64,000 nt of DNA, from NCBI RefSeq assembly GCF_017310015.1, contig NZ_CP022297.1, positions 868,001-932,000 of the forward strand. The letters run 5' to 3'. Positions 17,106-25,738 of this stretch are shown here, piece after piece. Under the pieces are notes generated by a model. That model saw only the letters and a program-made list of their open reading frames with translations. It made no database searches and was not told where the DNA came from. The position numbers and the translations under genes are program-made. The first letter of the stretch is position 1. Every line of letters begins with the position of its first letter. Source of the stretch: Marinobacterium iners (lineage in GTDB: Bacteria; Pseudomonadota; Gammaproteobacteria; Pseudomonadales; Balneatricaceae).

Positions 17106-19286
17106 TAATAGCAACCCAATCTGTCGTTTGAATTGAGTTGTCTTTAAGCCACGGTACCCCGTCCTTGGCAGAAGGTTTTGCCCAAATCCCGTGGGGTCTG
17201 CTGACCCTTGTAAAACGGCGCGAAGACAAAGGGCAACGCGTTGAAGGATAAATGTATCGTCATGCTTGGAATGAAGGTGGCTTGCTGCTGCTCCGAGGGA
17301 GGCCTGAAATTTCAATCTAACAAATACGTCTGAACTAAATGCTTGGTATGCTGGTGGAGTACAAAAGGCATCAAATTCTACTTCGGTTTTTGACAGGTCG
17401 ATAACATGGTCACTCTCTGCCTCGGAAAACTTTGCTGTGTCTTTGAGTAGCGCTAGCATAAGCTTTAAAGCCATAATTTCGTTGCCAAAGGGATTGTCGG
17501 TGCGGGCGATAAGCTTATATAGCGGAGTAAACGTTTTGATTTCTGGCAGTGGTTTTGCGGAAGGCCTGCTGTCGATATAAAGTTTTTTCACTACAGCATC
17601 AACTTCTGGAGTTGTTGGCCAACTGTACTGTAGCGCTCGTGCGTGAAGCACCAGAGCCCGAAGTAATGCTGATTCTTGAACCGCAATCAGTTCCAGTACC
17701 TTCCAAGTCTCCTGATACTTCTCAAGCAGGCATGCTGCTGCACGGTGAAGTGGCTTGGGATCATCGATCAACTGTCGGGCAATCAGAATCCCAGCGGCCA
17801 AGTCTCTTGCGGCTGCATCTTCAGGAAGGGTGATATTCCGGAATCCCTTTGCAAGCTTGAAAATGAAATCATGAAACCAGCAACCGGAGCTGCTTTCTAG
17901 CACAGTGTCCAATCGCACCAGTAAGAGGAATCGAGCTTGAGTGGCCAAAAAGTTGAAACCACCGGGGCGCGGCTCATCTTCAAGCTCCGATGGTGTGGAC
18001 GCAGAATAGCTATCTCCGTTGGTTGTATATATCGACTCATTAATAGTCTTCACTGCAGTGTTTTGCAGTGATTCGAAGAAAGCATCGACATTCGCGTGAG
18101 CCGGGATAGCCTGCCTATCTTTTCGATGAATAACGGTTGCAGCGTGTCGAAAAATATCTGCAAGGCAGTATTTCCCAATAGCTGCTTGCCGAATGGCCAG
18201 GTCTGACGGGATGCCGTGCCAGTTGGCATGTGGTAGGGAAATTAGATAATCGAGTTGCTCCAGTACCGGTTCGAGTAAACGGGTACTTGGAAATAACTCC
18301 AAACCCTTTTTGAGTAACAGCACTAAGGCGGGATCTCGACTCCAGCAAGCTATGAAGCGTCGGGCTAAGCGTTCTTGAAGGTAATCCCAATTTCCCGGTA
18401 TGGGTTGGCCATTTTCATCGGTCTCGCGCGAGGTGAAGTGGCGAATGTTATTAAGAAGCCTGGAAATCTTGTTGGCGGCGAATCTTTTCAATGTGTCTTC
18501 ACGAACGTCGAACATATCTTTTTCGATAGTGGCAAGCCGGTTGAAGTAACCGGACCCTCTCGATTGAGCCATTGAACTGGTATCGGATAAGACCAATAAC
18601 GACTCAAGTTGGCCCAAATGAATCTCTGCATCTTCATAGGAAACTGGGCCCGAAACATTCGTTTGGATATCTTCCAGTGTGCTGGAGATGCCAATTGATT
18701 TCCCTCTAAAGGCTTCTATTTTGGTCTTCTTTGGTTGAACATCCAGATTTAATTTTTTTAGTTCTGGGGTGACTTTTTTGAGTAGTTTTGACTTGATAAC
18801 CTCTAGATGGCCAGTACCCTGGCGAGTGTCAGCTGCTTTATTGAGCAATGTGTTTCTGGTGGGCCCAACCAACACCAGCCGCATATCGTCAACATAACGG
18901 CAGTAGTCAGCAAGCTTGATGTCGCTGTCGTCCTCAATCGGCTGACCGATTAAGTTTTTCATGAAGTCATCAAACTCAGCCATGTAGATGTTGGCAAAAA
19001 AACCGGATGCCACAAGTCCTTGCGGGAGCCCCAGCCGGGCCGTGTCGGAACAAACTGCGGTGAAGGCTTTTTCGGCTGAGGTTGACCACTGCCAGTTTTT
19101 GAATGCGTTCAGGACGTTGTTTATAGTCGCTTCGTCGGGTTTTTCTAAAGGGCCTTGGTTGCGGGCTATCGCCTCGATTTTTTTGATCAGTTTCTCTCTG
19201 TCTACACAGTCGAAAAACTGGCTTAAATCGATTTCCAGCAGGTAGACCTCTTGTTCTTCTGACTTTTCCTGAAGTTCTTTTCTGGC
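17106..19286 (-). pseudogene. Reverse transcriptase fragment 3: catalytic core and C-terminus
   Basis: The largest remaining piece, holding all RT catalytic motifs. Its open frame runs on from the IS1380 junction without a start of its own. Downstream it would read into the IS630 element. Near 17312 and near 17185 the protein-like reading moves to other frames: NFRPPSEQQQATFIPSMTIH and then HGIWAKPSAKDGVPWLKDNS. Each step is explained by one extra base in a run (AAA, CCCC). The restored end reads TTDWVAI, then NS and a TAG stop at 16004-16006 beyond the IS630. The two extra bases suggest either decay or sequencing error. Confidence 0.8.
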
Positions 19287-19291
19287 AAAGT

Positions 19292-20945
19292 CCTGATTCC
19301 GTGACTTACAACCCCACTCACACCTCTACAACACTGTAACCACGCGGCCTGCGGCGGTAATATGGACGCCATTCTCGATTCACCCAGGCAGTGATATCTG
19401 ACTATGCGTACCTTCAAGCTTGAACAGTCAAAAACCGAGATTATCACACCCCACGGTGGTCTGGCGCTGGTTGGGCACAGCGTGAACAGGATGACCTCTC
19501 TGGCTAAGACCTCGCGCTCCATCGTCAAGCGCCATGGCATCGCCAACATCGACCTCATCCGTACCTACCTGGGGTTGATTTGCCTTGGCAAGAGCGACTT
19601 CGAAGCGGTCGAGCACGCACGCCATGATCCCTTCTTCAAAGCGGCCATGGGCATCAAGCAATCACCTTCATCGGCCCGGCTGCGTCAGCGCTTTGATGAA
19701 GATGCCCGCGCACTGATCCCGTTATTGGATGAGGCCAGCGTCGAGTTTCTGTGTAACGCTTCGGTGCCTATCGGCACACTCACCACCGGGCACGTGCCAC
19801 TGGATATGGACGTGTTTCCCATGGACAACAGCAACAGTAAAAAAGAGGGCGTGGCCTATACCTACAAGGGGCATGACGGTTATGCCCCCATCGCGGCCTA
19901 CCTGGGCACGGAGGGCTGGTGTCTGGGCTGTGAGCTGCGACCGGGTAACCAACATGCCAATAAAGAGTTTATTCACACCCTCGACCGGGTGCTGCCTCGA
20001 GTCCGAGAGCTGACCGATGCACCGCTACTGGTACGTCTTGACAGCGCCCATGATGCCGCCGAGAACCGGGGGTACTTCCGTGCGCACGGGGCAGACTACC
20101 TGATTAAGTGGAACCCCCGCTCACAAGATGGACTGGCCTGGGTCGACAAGGCTCATGCGGCCGGCGCACTTTGGTGCCATACCCGACCGGGCAAAATGGA
20201 AACGCTGGTAAGCGAACCGCTGGATGGCACGGACGACCGCCTGATCGTCAAGGTGACGGTGCGCCAGAGTGACAGTTCAGGACAGCTGTTTTTGGAGCCG
20301 GAGGTCAGCCTGGAGGGCTGGACGACTTCACTCACATCGGACGCAGCAGATAACGCCAAGGTCATTGCGCTCTACCAGGATCACGCCACCAGCGAACAGT
20401 TCCACAGTGAGTTCAAGACTGATCTGGATCTCGAACGTTTGCCGTCAGGGAAGTTCGATACCAACGACCTGGTCATAGCCTTTGCCGTACTGGGCTACAA
20501 CATACTGCGTTGGATGGGACAGAACGCGCTATTGGGGCCGGATGCACCGGTGCGTCATCCGGCCAAGCGTCGGCGGCTGAAAACCGTGATTCAGGAACTG
20601 ATGTATATGGCCTGTCGCTTAGTCAGCAGCGGTCGTCGTCTCCACCTGCGCTTCGGACGACATTGTCCCGGTTTCGGGGCATTCAGTCGCGTCTACGGGC
20701 TGGCCTGATCCGGACTGTCGGATTTACAGCCATTCAAAATAGCCACACGCCCGAGCGCCATGCATGGCAGGGTATGCCTTGGCCTGCAGACAGAATCGAG
20801 ACGAAATACTGCGGTGAGAAGCATGATCGATGCTGCAGTGGCGTAGATTAACCCGGTACACGTTAGATAAGATCGAGCTGTGTTAAAGAGCGAGGTCGTC
20901 TTCAGTGCTGGGTGCTGCAACAGCGGGTGAAGTCACTGATTCAGG
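19292..20945 (+). mobile_element. IS1380-family insertion sequence, copy 1
   Basis: A 1,654-bp element with ends CCTGATTCCGTGACTT and, inward from the right, CCTGAATCAGTGACTT. The 5-bp target duplication is AAAGT (19287-19291 and 20946-20950). It interrupts the reverse transcriptase gene after codon 219. A second copy of the same length lies inverted at 29442-31095. One transposase gene. Confidence 0.96.
19404..20708 (+). CDS. IS1380-family transposase (copy 1)
   Basis: A 434-aa transposase with the IS1380 pattern. VPLDMDVFPMDNSNSKKEGV carries the first aspartate, LLVRLDSAHDAAENRGYF the second, and YQDHATSEQFHSEFKTDLDL the glutamate region. It is intact. The product is identical to that of the second copy at 29679-30983, so the two copies separated recently. 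Confidence 0.97.
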   Translation: MRTFKLEQSKTEIITPHGGLALVGHSVNRMTSLAKTSRSIVKRHGIANIDLIRTYLGLICLGKSDFEAVEHARHDPFFKAAMGIKQSPSSARLRQRFDEDARALIPLLDEASVEFLCNASVPIGTLTTGHVPLDMDVFPMDNSNSKKEGVAYTYKGHDGYAPIAAYLGTEGWCLGCELRPGNQHANKEFIHTLDRVLPRVRELTDAPLLVRLDSAHDAAENRGYFRAHGADYLIKWNPRSQDGLAWVDKAHAAGALWCHTRPGKMETLVSEPLDGTDDRLIVKVTVRQSDSSGQLFLEPEVSLEGWTTSLTSDAADNAKVIALYQDHATSEQFHSEFKTDLDLERLPSGKFDTNDLVIAFAVLGYNILRWMGQNALLGPDAPVRHPAKRRRLKTVIQELMYMACRLVSSGRRLHLRFGRHCPGFGAFSRVYGLA

Positions 20946-21314
20946 AAAGTGATAGGGGCGCTCCAGAAACTTACGGTAGTCTGTAAAGTACTTGCTGTAG
21001 GTCGTGGTCGCGCCATAACTGTGTTCGGCTTTGTCATCTTCATAGCGACAATAGAGACGGTTCCCGTAACTTACTACGCCTTTTTCATGAACTTCTTTGT
21101 AGTCTGTGGAAGGGTCGCCCTGTTTCGTCTCAACCTCGTTCGTAAGGCACATCATAACCAGTGTCATGATGGACTGTTCACGGATGCCAATGTGAGCGAG
21201 CGGTCTTAGCCTAAGAAAGTTGTTGTCCTTATCTTCTTGTTTTTTATCAGATCCAGTGACCGTCGCATCTAGTTCTTTGCTTGGCTGCCAAATCAGTTTG
21301 AACTCAGCTATTCC
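20946..21314 (-). pseudogene. Reverse transcriptase fragment 2
   Basis: An internal piece of the RT gene between the IS66 and IS1380 insertions, about residues 100-219 of the restored protein. It reads EFKLIWQPSKELDATVTGSD, passes LRPLAHIGIREQSIMTLVMM and ends LERPYHF at the IS1380 duplication. The open frame seen today begins inside the IS66 end and finishes inside the IS1380 end, so it has no genuine start or stop. This region corresponds to the finger-side part ahead of RT motif A. Confidence 0.85.
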
Positions 21315-21360
21315 GTATCCGTCCGGTGAACCCATCTTGAGCTCAACAGGCTGACCATCC

Positions 21361-21394
21361 GATAGTGTCCACTTATTTTTAAGTGGACACTATC
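21361..21394 (+). promoter_or_regulatory. Perfect 14-bp inverted repeat directly before tnpA
   Basis: Arms GATAGTGTCCACTT and AAGTGGACACTATC are separated by six bases and end one base before the tnpA ATG (21396). In mRNA this would be a strong hairpin covering the ribosome-binding region, so it probably restrains transposase translation, or blocks read-in from outside. No ribosome-binding site is visible outside the stem. Confidence 0.6.
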
Positions 21395-21395
21395 A

Positions 21396-21755
21396 ATGAC
21401 CCCATCAAGCGCACCCCAAGGCCCACGCAAACGCCGTCATTTTTCACCCGTGTTCAAGGCCGAGATCGTGGCGCAATGCCGCCAGCCGAACGTATCCGTT
21501 TCACGGATTGCACTGGATAATGGCCTTAACGCCAACATGGTACGGCGCTGGATGCGAGAAGCCGAACGCGCCAATACACCGCTCCCGATGCCAGCCTTCG
21601 TCCCCGTTCAACTCCCTGCACCACATCGGCCAGCTCAGATCGATCACTCTGTTATTCGCATCGAGTGTACAAGACCTTCGGGAACAGTCGTGGTTGAGTG
21701 GCCAGTTGATCAAGCCCAGCCGTGCCTTGCCCTGTTGCGCGACCTGTTGTCATGA
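21396..21755 (+). CDS. tnpA: IS66 accessory protein TnpA
   Basis: A 119-aa protein with an N-terminal helix-turn-helix (RRHFSPVFKAEIVAQCRQPN, then RIALDNGLNANMVRRWMREA), as in IS66 OrfA/IS3-type orfA proteins. Its stop overlaps the tnpB start (ATGA). It is needed together with TnpB for efficient transposition in studied IS66 elements. Confidence 0.9.
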   Translation: MTPSSAPQGPRKRRHFSPVFKAEIVAQCRQPNVSVSRIALDNGLNANMVRRWMREAERANTPLPMPAFVPVQLPAPHRPAQIDHSVIRIECTRPSGTVVVEWPVDQAQPCLALLRDLLS

Positions 21756-22087
21756 TCCGCATCGATGAGATCTGGTTGGCCACCGAGCCCATGGACATGC
21801 GGGCGGGGCCTGATACGGCGCTGGCACGGGTGGTTAAGGTGTTCGGCGAGGCGCGACCGCATGCGGCTTATCTGTTTGCCAACAAGCGCGGTAACCGCAT
21901 GAAGGTGCTGATCCATGATGGCCTGGGTATCTGGCTCTGTTCGCGCCGACTGCATCAGGGCCGCTTCAGTTGGACCGAGACATGGCGCGGCGACCGTATC
22001 GCCTTAACACCCGAGCAACTGCAGGCGCTGGTACAAGGCCTGCCCTGGCAGCGTATGGGTGACGCAGGTGTCATCACCGTCGTCTGA
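21752..22087 (+). CDS. tnpB: IS66 accessory protein TnpB
   Basis: A 111-aa protein of the IS66 Orf2 type: IDEIWLATEPMDMRAGPDTA, HAAYLFANKRGNRMKVLIHD and GLGIWLCSRRLHQGRFSW are the family landmarks. ATG 21752 overlaps the tnpA stop by four bases, implying coupled translation. Intact. Confidence 0.93.
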   Translation: MIRIDEIWLATEPMDMRAGPDTALARVVKVFGEARPHAAYLFANKRGNRMKVLIHDGLGIWLCSRRLHQGRFSWTETWRGDRIALTPEQLQALVQGLPWQRMGDAGVITVV

Positions 22088-22179
22088 GAGCGGTGCCGAG
22101 TCGAACACAGACTCGCCCGATGAGCCATTAGCCGATCCGGGCATCCCCATGACCATTTAATGTGGGCATACTGTCCCGC

Positions 22180-23736
22180 ATGACCACGACACCCGACCTC
22201 ACCCAGCTCACACCCGAACAGCTCCGTCAGTTGGCCGAGCAGCTGATCAGCCGTGTTGAACAGCAGGAACAGGCGATACAGGAACGTGATCAGGGTATCC
22301 AACAGCGTGATCTGAAAATCGGACAGCTGACGCATGAGGTCGCCTTGTTGCGGCGGCACAAATACGGCCAACGCAGTGAACACCTCAACGTGCTGCAGAT
22401 CAGCCTGCTGGACGAGGTCGTCGATGCAGACATCGCGGCGATCGAGACCGAGCTTGAACGGCTGAAAGCCCCGGCAACCACGCCTTCCGAAAAGCGTCAG
22501 CCCAAGCGCTCGCCGTTGCCACCGGAACTGCCGCGTACCGAGATCCATCATGAGCCGGACCACACGGCCTGCCACTGTGGTTGCCAGTTGACCCGCATCG
22601 GCGAGGAGGTCAGCGAGAAGCTCGACTATACGCCCGGCGTGTTCACGGTCGAGCGCCACATCCGGGGCAAATGGGTCTGCAACACCTGCGAGACATTGAT
22701 ACAAGCTCCCATGCCACCTCATGTGCTCGACAAGGGGATCCCGACCACGGGGCTGCTGGCTCAGGTGCTGATCGCCAAATATGCCGATCACCTGCCCCTG
22801 TACCGGCAGGAACAGATCTTTACCCGTGCGGGCGTTGCGCTGCCACGCTCAACGCTGGCGGAGTGGATCGGTGTCTGCGGTGTGCAGTTGCAACCGCTGG
22901 TGGATGCACTGCGGGATACCTTGCTGCAGGAGCCGGTCTTACACGCGGATGAAACGCCTGTCCCCATGCTCACACCGGGCAAGAAGAAAACACACAAGGC
23001 CTACATCTGGGCCTATGCCAGTACTGCGTTCTCGCGTCTGCAGGGCGTGATCTATGACTTCACACCGGGACGCGGTGGCCAGCATGCGCGGGATGTTCTC
23101 GGGCCCTGGCAGGGCCAGCTGGTCTGCGATGACTACAGCGGCTACAAGGCCAGCTTCGGCACAGGCGTCACCGAGATCGGCTGTATGGCCCATGCTCGTC
23201 GCAAGTTCGTTGAGCTGGAGGTGACGGGCAAAAGCCAGATCGCGGCTCAGGCGGTTGAGTACATCGGCCAGCTGTATGGCATCGAGCAGGATGGCCGGGA
23301 GATGACAGCGGAGGCACGTTATCAGCTACGACAGACACGGGCCAAACCCATCGCCGAAGCGCTGCATGCATGGATGCAGACTCAGCGTCTAAAAGTACTG
23401 GATGGCTCAGCCACGGCCAAAGCGTTGGACTACAGCCTGAAACGCTGGGTCGCGCTGACGCGGTACTTGCAGGATGGTGCCGTCCCCATCGATAACAACC
23501 GTGTGGAAAACCTGATCCGTCCCTGGGCTCTGGGTCGCAAGAACTGGTTGTTCGCGGGCTCGTTACGCAGTGGTCGCCGTGCGGCCACCATCATGAGCCT
23601 GATCCAGTCAGCGAAGCTTAACGGACATGAACCCTATGCGTATCTGAAAGATGTGCTGGCCCGGCTGCCTACGCAGAAAACCAGTGCGATCCATGAGTTG
23701 TTGCCTCACAACTGGAAACCGGTAGATGACGCCTGA
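22180..23736 (+). CDS. tnpC: IS66 transposase TnpC
   Basis: A 518-aa transposase from ATG 22180. An N-terminal leucine-zipper-like coil (residues 15-50, rich in Q and E) is followed by LRRHKYGQRSEHL, a zinc-finger region with CHCGCQLTRIGEEVSEKL and CNTCE, and the DDE domain: VLHADETPVPML, QLVCDDYSGYKASFG and IDNNRVENLIRPWALGRKNW. It appears complete. Confidence 0.96.
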   Translation: MTTTPDLTQLTPEQLRQLAEQLISRVEQQEQAIQERDQGIQQRDLKIGQLTHEVALLRRHKYGQRSEHLNVLQISLLDEVVDADIAAIETELERLKAPATTPSEKRQPKRSPLPPELPRTEIHHEPDHTACHCGCQLTRIGEEVSEKLDYTPGVFTVERHIRGKWVCNTCETLIQAPMPPHVLDKGIPTTGLLAQVLIAKYADHLPLYRQEQIFTRAGVALPRSTLAEWIGVCGVQLQPLVDALRDTLLQEPVLHADETPVPMLTPGKKKTHKAYIWAYASTAFSRLQGVIYDFTPGRGGQHARDVLGPWQGQLVCDDYSGYKASFGTGVTEIGCMAHARRKFVELEVTGKSQIAAQAVEYIGQLYGIEQDGREMTAEARYQLRQTRAKPIAEALHAWMQTQRLKVLDGSATAKALDYSLKRWVALTRYLQDGAVPIDNNRVENLIRPWALGRKNWLFAGSLRSGRRAATIMSLIQSAKLNGHEPYAYLKDVLARLPTQKTSAIHELLPHNWKPVDDA

Positions 23737-23769
23737 CAAGGTGTGATCACCGGACGGATACGCTATTCC

Positions 23770-24057
23770 TGGGGGATCATCTGGTGGGATGAATTCCCAA
23801 CCAGGTTGGTGGAGCTTGGGGGCTGGAACCAGTTCCAAATCTTTGAAGTGGATTTGGCTTCCGATTTCCCCAGCCCACTCTTCGCAGCGGTTTGGAAGGT
23901 CGATGGAGGAGATGTCGAGTTCAAAATTATCGGCATACCAGTTGGTCGTGCGTATGTATTCATGGGCCTTTTTCCATGCCAGCGCCAAGAGTAGAGGGTC
24001 TGTTAGATATTGGCTATTGAGAGAGAGCTGGTCGTACTTTTCATCCAAAACTGGCAT
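23770..24057 (-). pseudogene. Reverse transcriptase fragment 1: N-terminus
   Basis: Starts at ATG 24057, 10 bp after the hsdS stop, with a GGACAACTC sequence in front. The first 99 codons read MPVLDEKYDQLSLNSQYLTD, then LLLALAWKKAHEYIRTTNWY, and end WEFIPPDDPPGIA at the IS66 duplication. This is the pre-RT N-terminal region. The apparent frame continues into the IS66 end and stops inside it. Confidence 0.85.
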
Positions 24058-24067
24058 TGAGTTGTCC

Positions 24068-25738
24068 TTAACTGATTGCTTGTTCCACCAAGGCTTCGGC
24101 CAGCTGGCAACGTGTTTCGCTTGCCTGGTTCAAACGCTCCTTGAGTTGGTCGCAGAGAGCCATCAGTTCATCGACTTTTTGAACGATGCGTTTCTGCTCC
24201 TCCAGCGGAGGAAGTGGCACGGTGCAGCTTCGAAGCTGAGTTTTGTTGATGGAGGCAAGGTTGGTAGTTTGCTTGCTTGAACTTGCGAAATAGTTACGCG
24301 CAAATTGTGAGTTGAGATAACGCTCAAGCCACCGTTCATTTTGCTCATCCAGAATGAGTCTTGCCCTAAATACATGATTCTGGTGTGCCATGGGTTCTAT
24401 GCTTCCATCCCAGATGGCAGTTCTGCCTACCTTGTCCCAGTCACCGCCCTCTGTAATTAGAAGGTCCCGCCGGTTTACCAAGTAACGTTCGACTTCATCA
24501 TCAGCAATCTCGATTTCTTTGATCTCTGAAAGGTCGAGTAGCGCACGCTGAACATTTGCGACCCTGAGATAGGGTAAAGATCGGGTTCGCTTGCCTGAGA
24601 CCTTTTTGCCCTTTGCGATTCCTCCTTGGATATCTGTGATGTCATCCAGGCGTGAAAGTACCCAGCCTGAAGGAAGTGAGAAAGGCACCTCGGATTCAGA
24701 AATCGGGGCCAGTGGTTTGGTCTTTCGCTGTTTCGATGATAGCGATAACAGGTCTTTCTCAGCTTGAATGCTCTTCAACAGCTCAGTTGCAGGCTCATCA
24801 CCCGCATCCTGTTCCACCAACCGTCCCATCACCGCGAGTTGCAGTATGGTCTGCTTGAGCTTGTCAATGCTCTGTTCGGTCGTGAACAGGGTGTCGAAGT
24901 GGGCGGCGAGGCGGGCCCAGTTGTCGGCCAACTCGGCGGCATTCTCGGACTGGGTGAGGGTGCCGAGTAGGGTGTCCACGAGGAGTTCATGCGCTTCAAG
25001 CTGGTCGCTGGTCTGCTGCTCCAGCCGGTCGCAGAGCGCCATAAGTTCATCGACTTTTTGGACGATGCGGTGTTGTTCTTCCAGTGGTGGCAAGCAAGCA
25101 GATAGTGCGTATGCTTCGTTGCGGTTGACGCCGGGCTTAATGCCCTTGCCAAGTTGGTCCAAGTGAAGGCTTTGCAAGAGTAGATATGTGAACTCGAAGT
25201 CGAATCCTTGTCGTGGCTGAATATAGTAAGCCACGTCCGTTGTCCATGAAGGACCAAGGGCCTTATTAAGAGCTCCGGCCGAGCCCTTTCTCCCAACGAC
25301 AATGCAAGGCTCCTCCGTCAAAGCCAGAGTGTGGAAGCCCACGACGCCGTTAGACCCGTAAACTTCGATGCTTCCTGAGTCGTCACGTTGCTTCGCAGGG
25401 AGGGATTTACCGTATTGGAAATCGAGGTGATCGCCAACTCGGAAAGAGGCCCAGCCTGTGGGCAGGCTAGGTTGTGATGTTCCACAGGATGCTCGTGACT
25501 TCCCTCTGCTTTTCTTAACAGTGGAATCAAGACGTTCGAGAATGAGATGTGCGGGTTCTTCACTTGGATCCTGCTCAACCAGCTTCCCTCGTACAGCCAG
25601 CTCCAGAATCAGTTCCCGCAGCTTCTTAATCCCGATCAGCTCAATCTTGCCGTTGCTGCCACGGCCGCTGGTGGACTTCTTGGTGACTGCCCCGGTCCAC
25701 AGGTCCAGATGATCGGTTATCAGCTCCTGCGCACTCAC
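24068..25738 (-). CDS. hsdS: Type I restriction-modification specificity subunit HsdS
   Basis: A 556-aa protein with two target-recognition halves. Each ends in the conserved helical spacer: LPPLEEQHRIVQKVDELMAL about residue 215 and LPPLEEQKRIVQKVDELMAL near 520. The N-terminus has IGIKKLRELILELAVRGKLV, repeated in the middle as LKQTILQLAVMGRLVEQDA. It would select the two half-sites of the DNA target for the HsdM/HsdR complex. It overlaps the hsdM stop by 4 bp and is the only intact member of the operon, but without working HsdM and HsdR it has no partner here. Confidence 0.96.
   Translation of the reverse strand: MSAQELITDHLDLWTGAVTKKSTSGRGSNGKIELIGIKKLRELILELAVRGKLVEQDPSEEPAHLILERLDSTVKKSRGKSRASCGTSQPSLPTGWASFRVGDHLDFQYGKSLPAKQRDDSGSIEVYGSNGVVGFHTLALTEEPCIVVGRKGSAGALNKALGPSWTTDVAYYIQPRQGFDFEFTYLLLQSLHLDQLGKGIKPGVNRNEAYALSACLPPLEEQHRIVQKVDELMALCDRLEQQTSDQLEAHELLVDTLLGTLTQSENAAELADNWARLAAHFDTLFTTEQSIDKLKQTILQLAVMGRLVEQDAGDEPATELLKSIQAEKDLLSLSSKQRKTKPLAPISESEVPFSLPSGWVLSRLDDITDIQGGIAKGKKVSGKRTRSLPYLRVANVQRALLDLSEIKEIEIADDEVERYLVNRRDLLITEGGDWDKVGRTAIWDGSIEPMAHQNHVFRARLILDEQNERWLERYLNSQFARNYFASSSKQTTNLASINKTQLRSCTVPLPPLEEQKRIVQKVDELMALCDQLKERLNQASETRCQLAEALVEQAIS

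Larger units (their letters stand above)
21315..23761 (+). mobile_element. IS66-family insertion sequence
   Basis: A 2,447-bp element whose ends are GTATCCGTCCGGTGA in inverted orientation. The 8-bp target duplication is GCTATTCC (21307-21314 and 23762-23769), the length expected for IS66. It carries tnpA, tnpB and tnpC. It interrupts the reverse transcriptase gene after codon 99. Confidence 0.96.
16004..24057 (-). pseudogene. Abi/UG-type reverse transcriptase gene, broken by three insertion sequences
   Basis: When the IS66, IS1380 and IS630 elements and one copy of each target duplication are removed, one minus-strand gene of about 945 codons appears. It starts at ATG 24057, 10 bp after hsdS. 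Reconstructed residues 1-99 lie at 23770-24057, 100-219 at 20946-21314, and the rest at 17106-19286 plus the final bases at 16004-16013. RT motifs: LLEIDLSQFFDCVD (motif A, aspartate near 239), GLPQGLVASGFFANI (motif B) and YCRYVDDMRLV (catalytic YVDD near 350). A long helical C-terminal region of over 500 residues follows. This layout fits the unknown-group or abortive-infection RTs used in phage defence. The gene cannot make a functional protein as it stands. Confidence 0.88.

Noticed and set aside
21955..22791. A 278-codon minus-strand frame
   Set aside because: Antisense of IS66 tnpB/tnpC; no domain.
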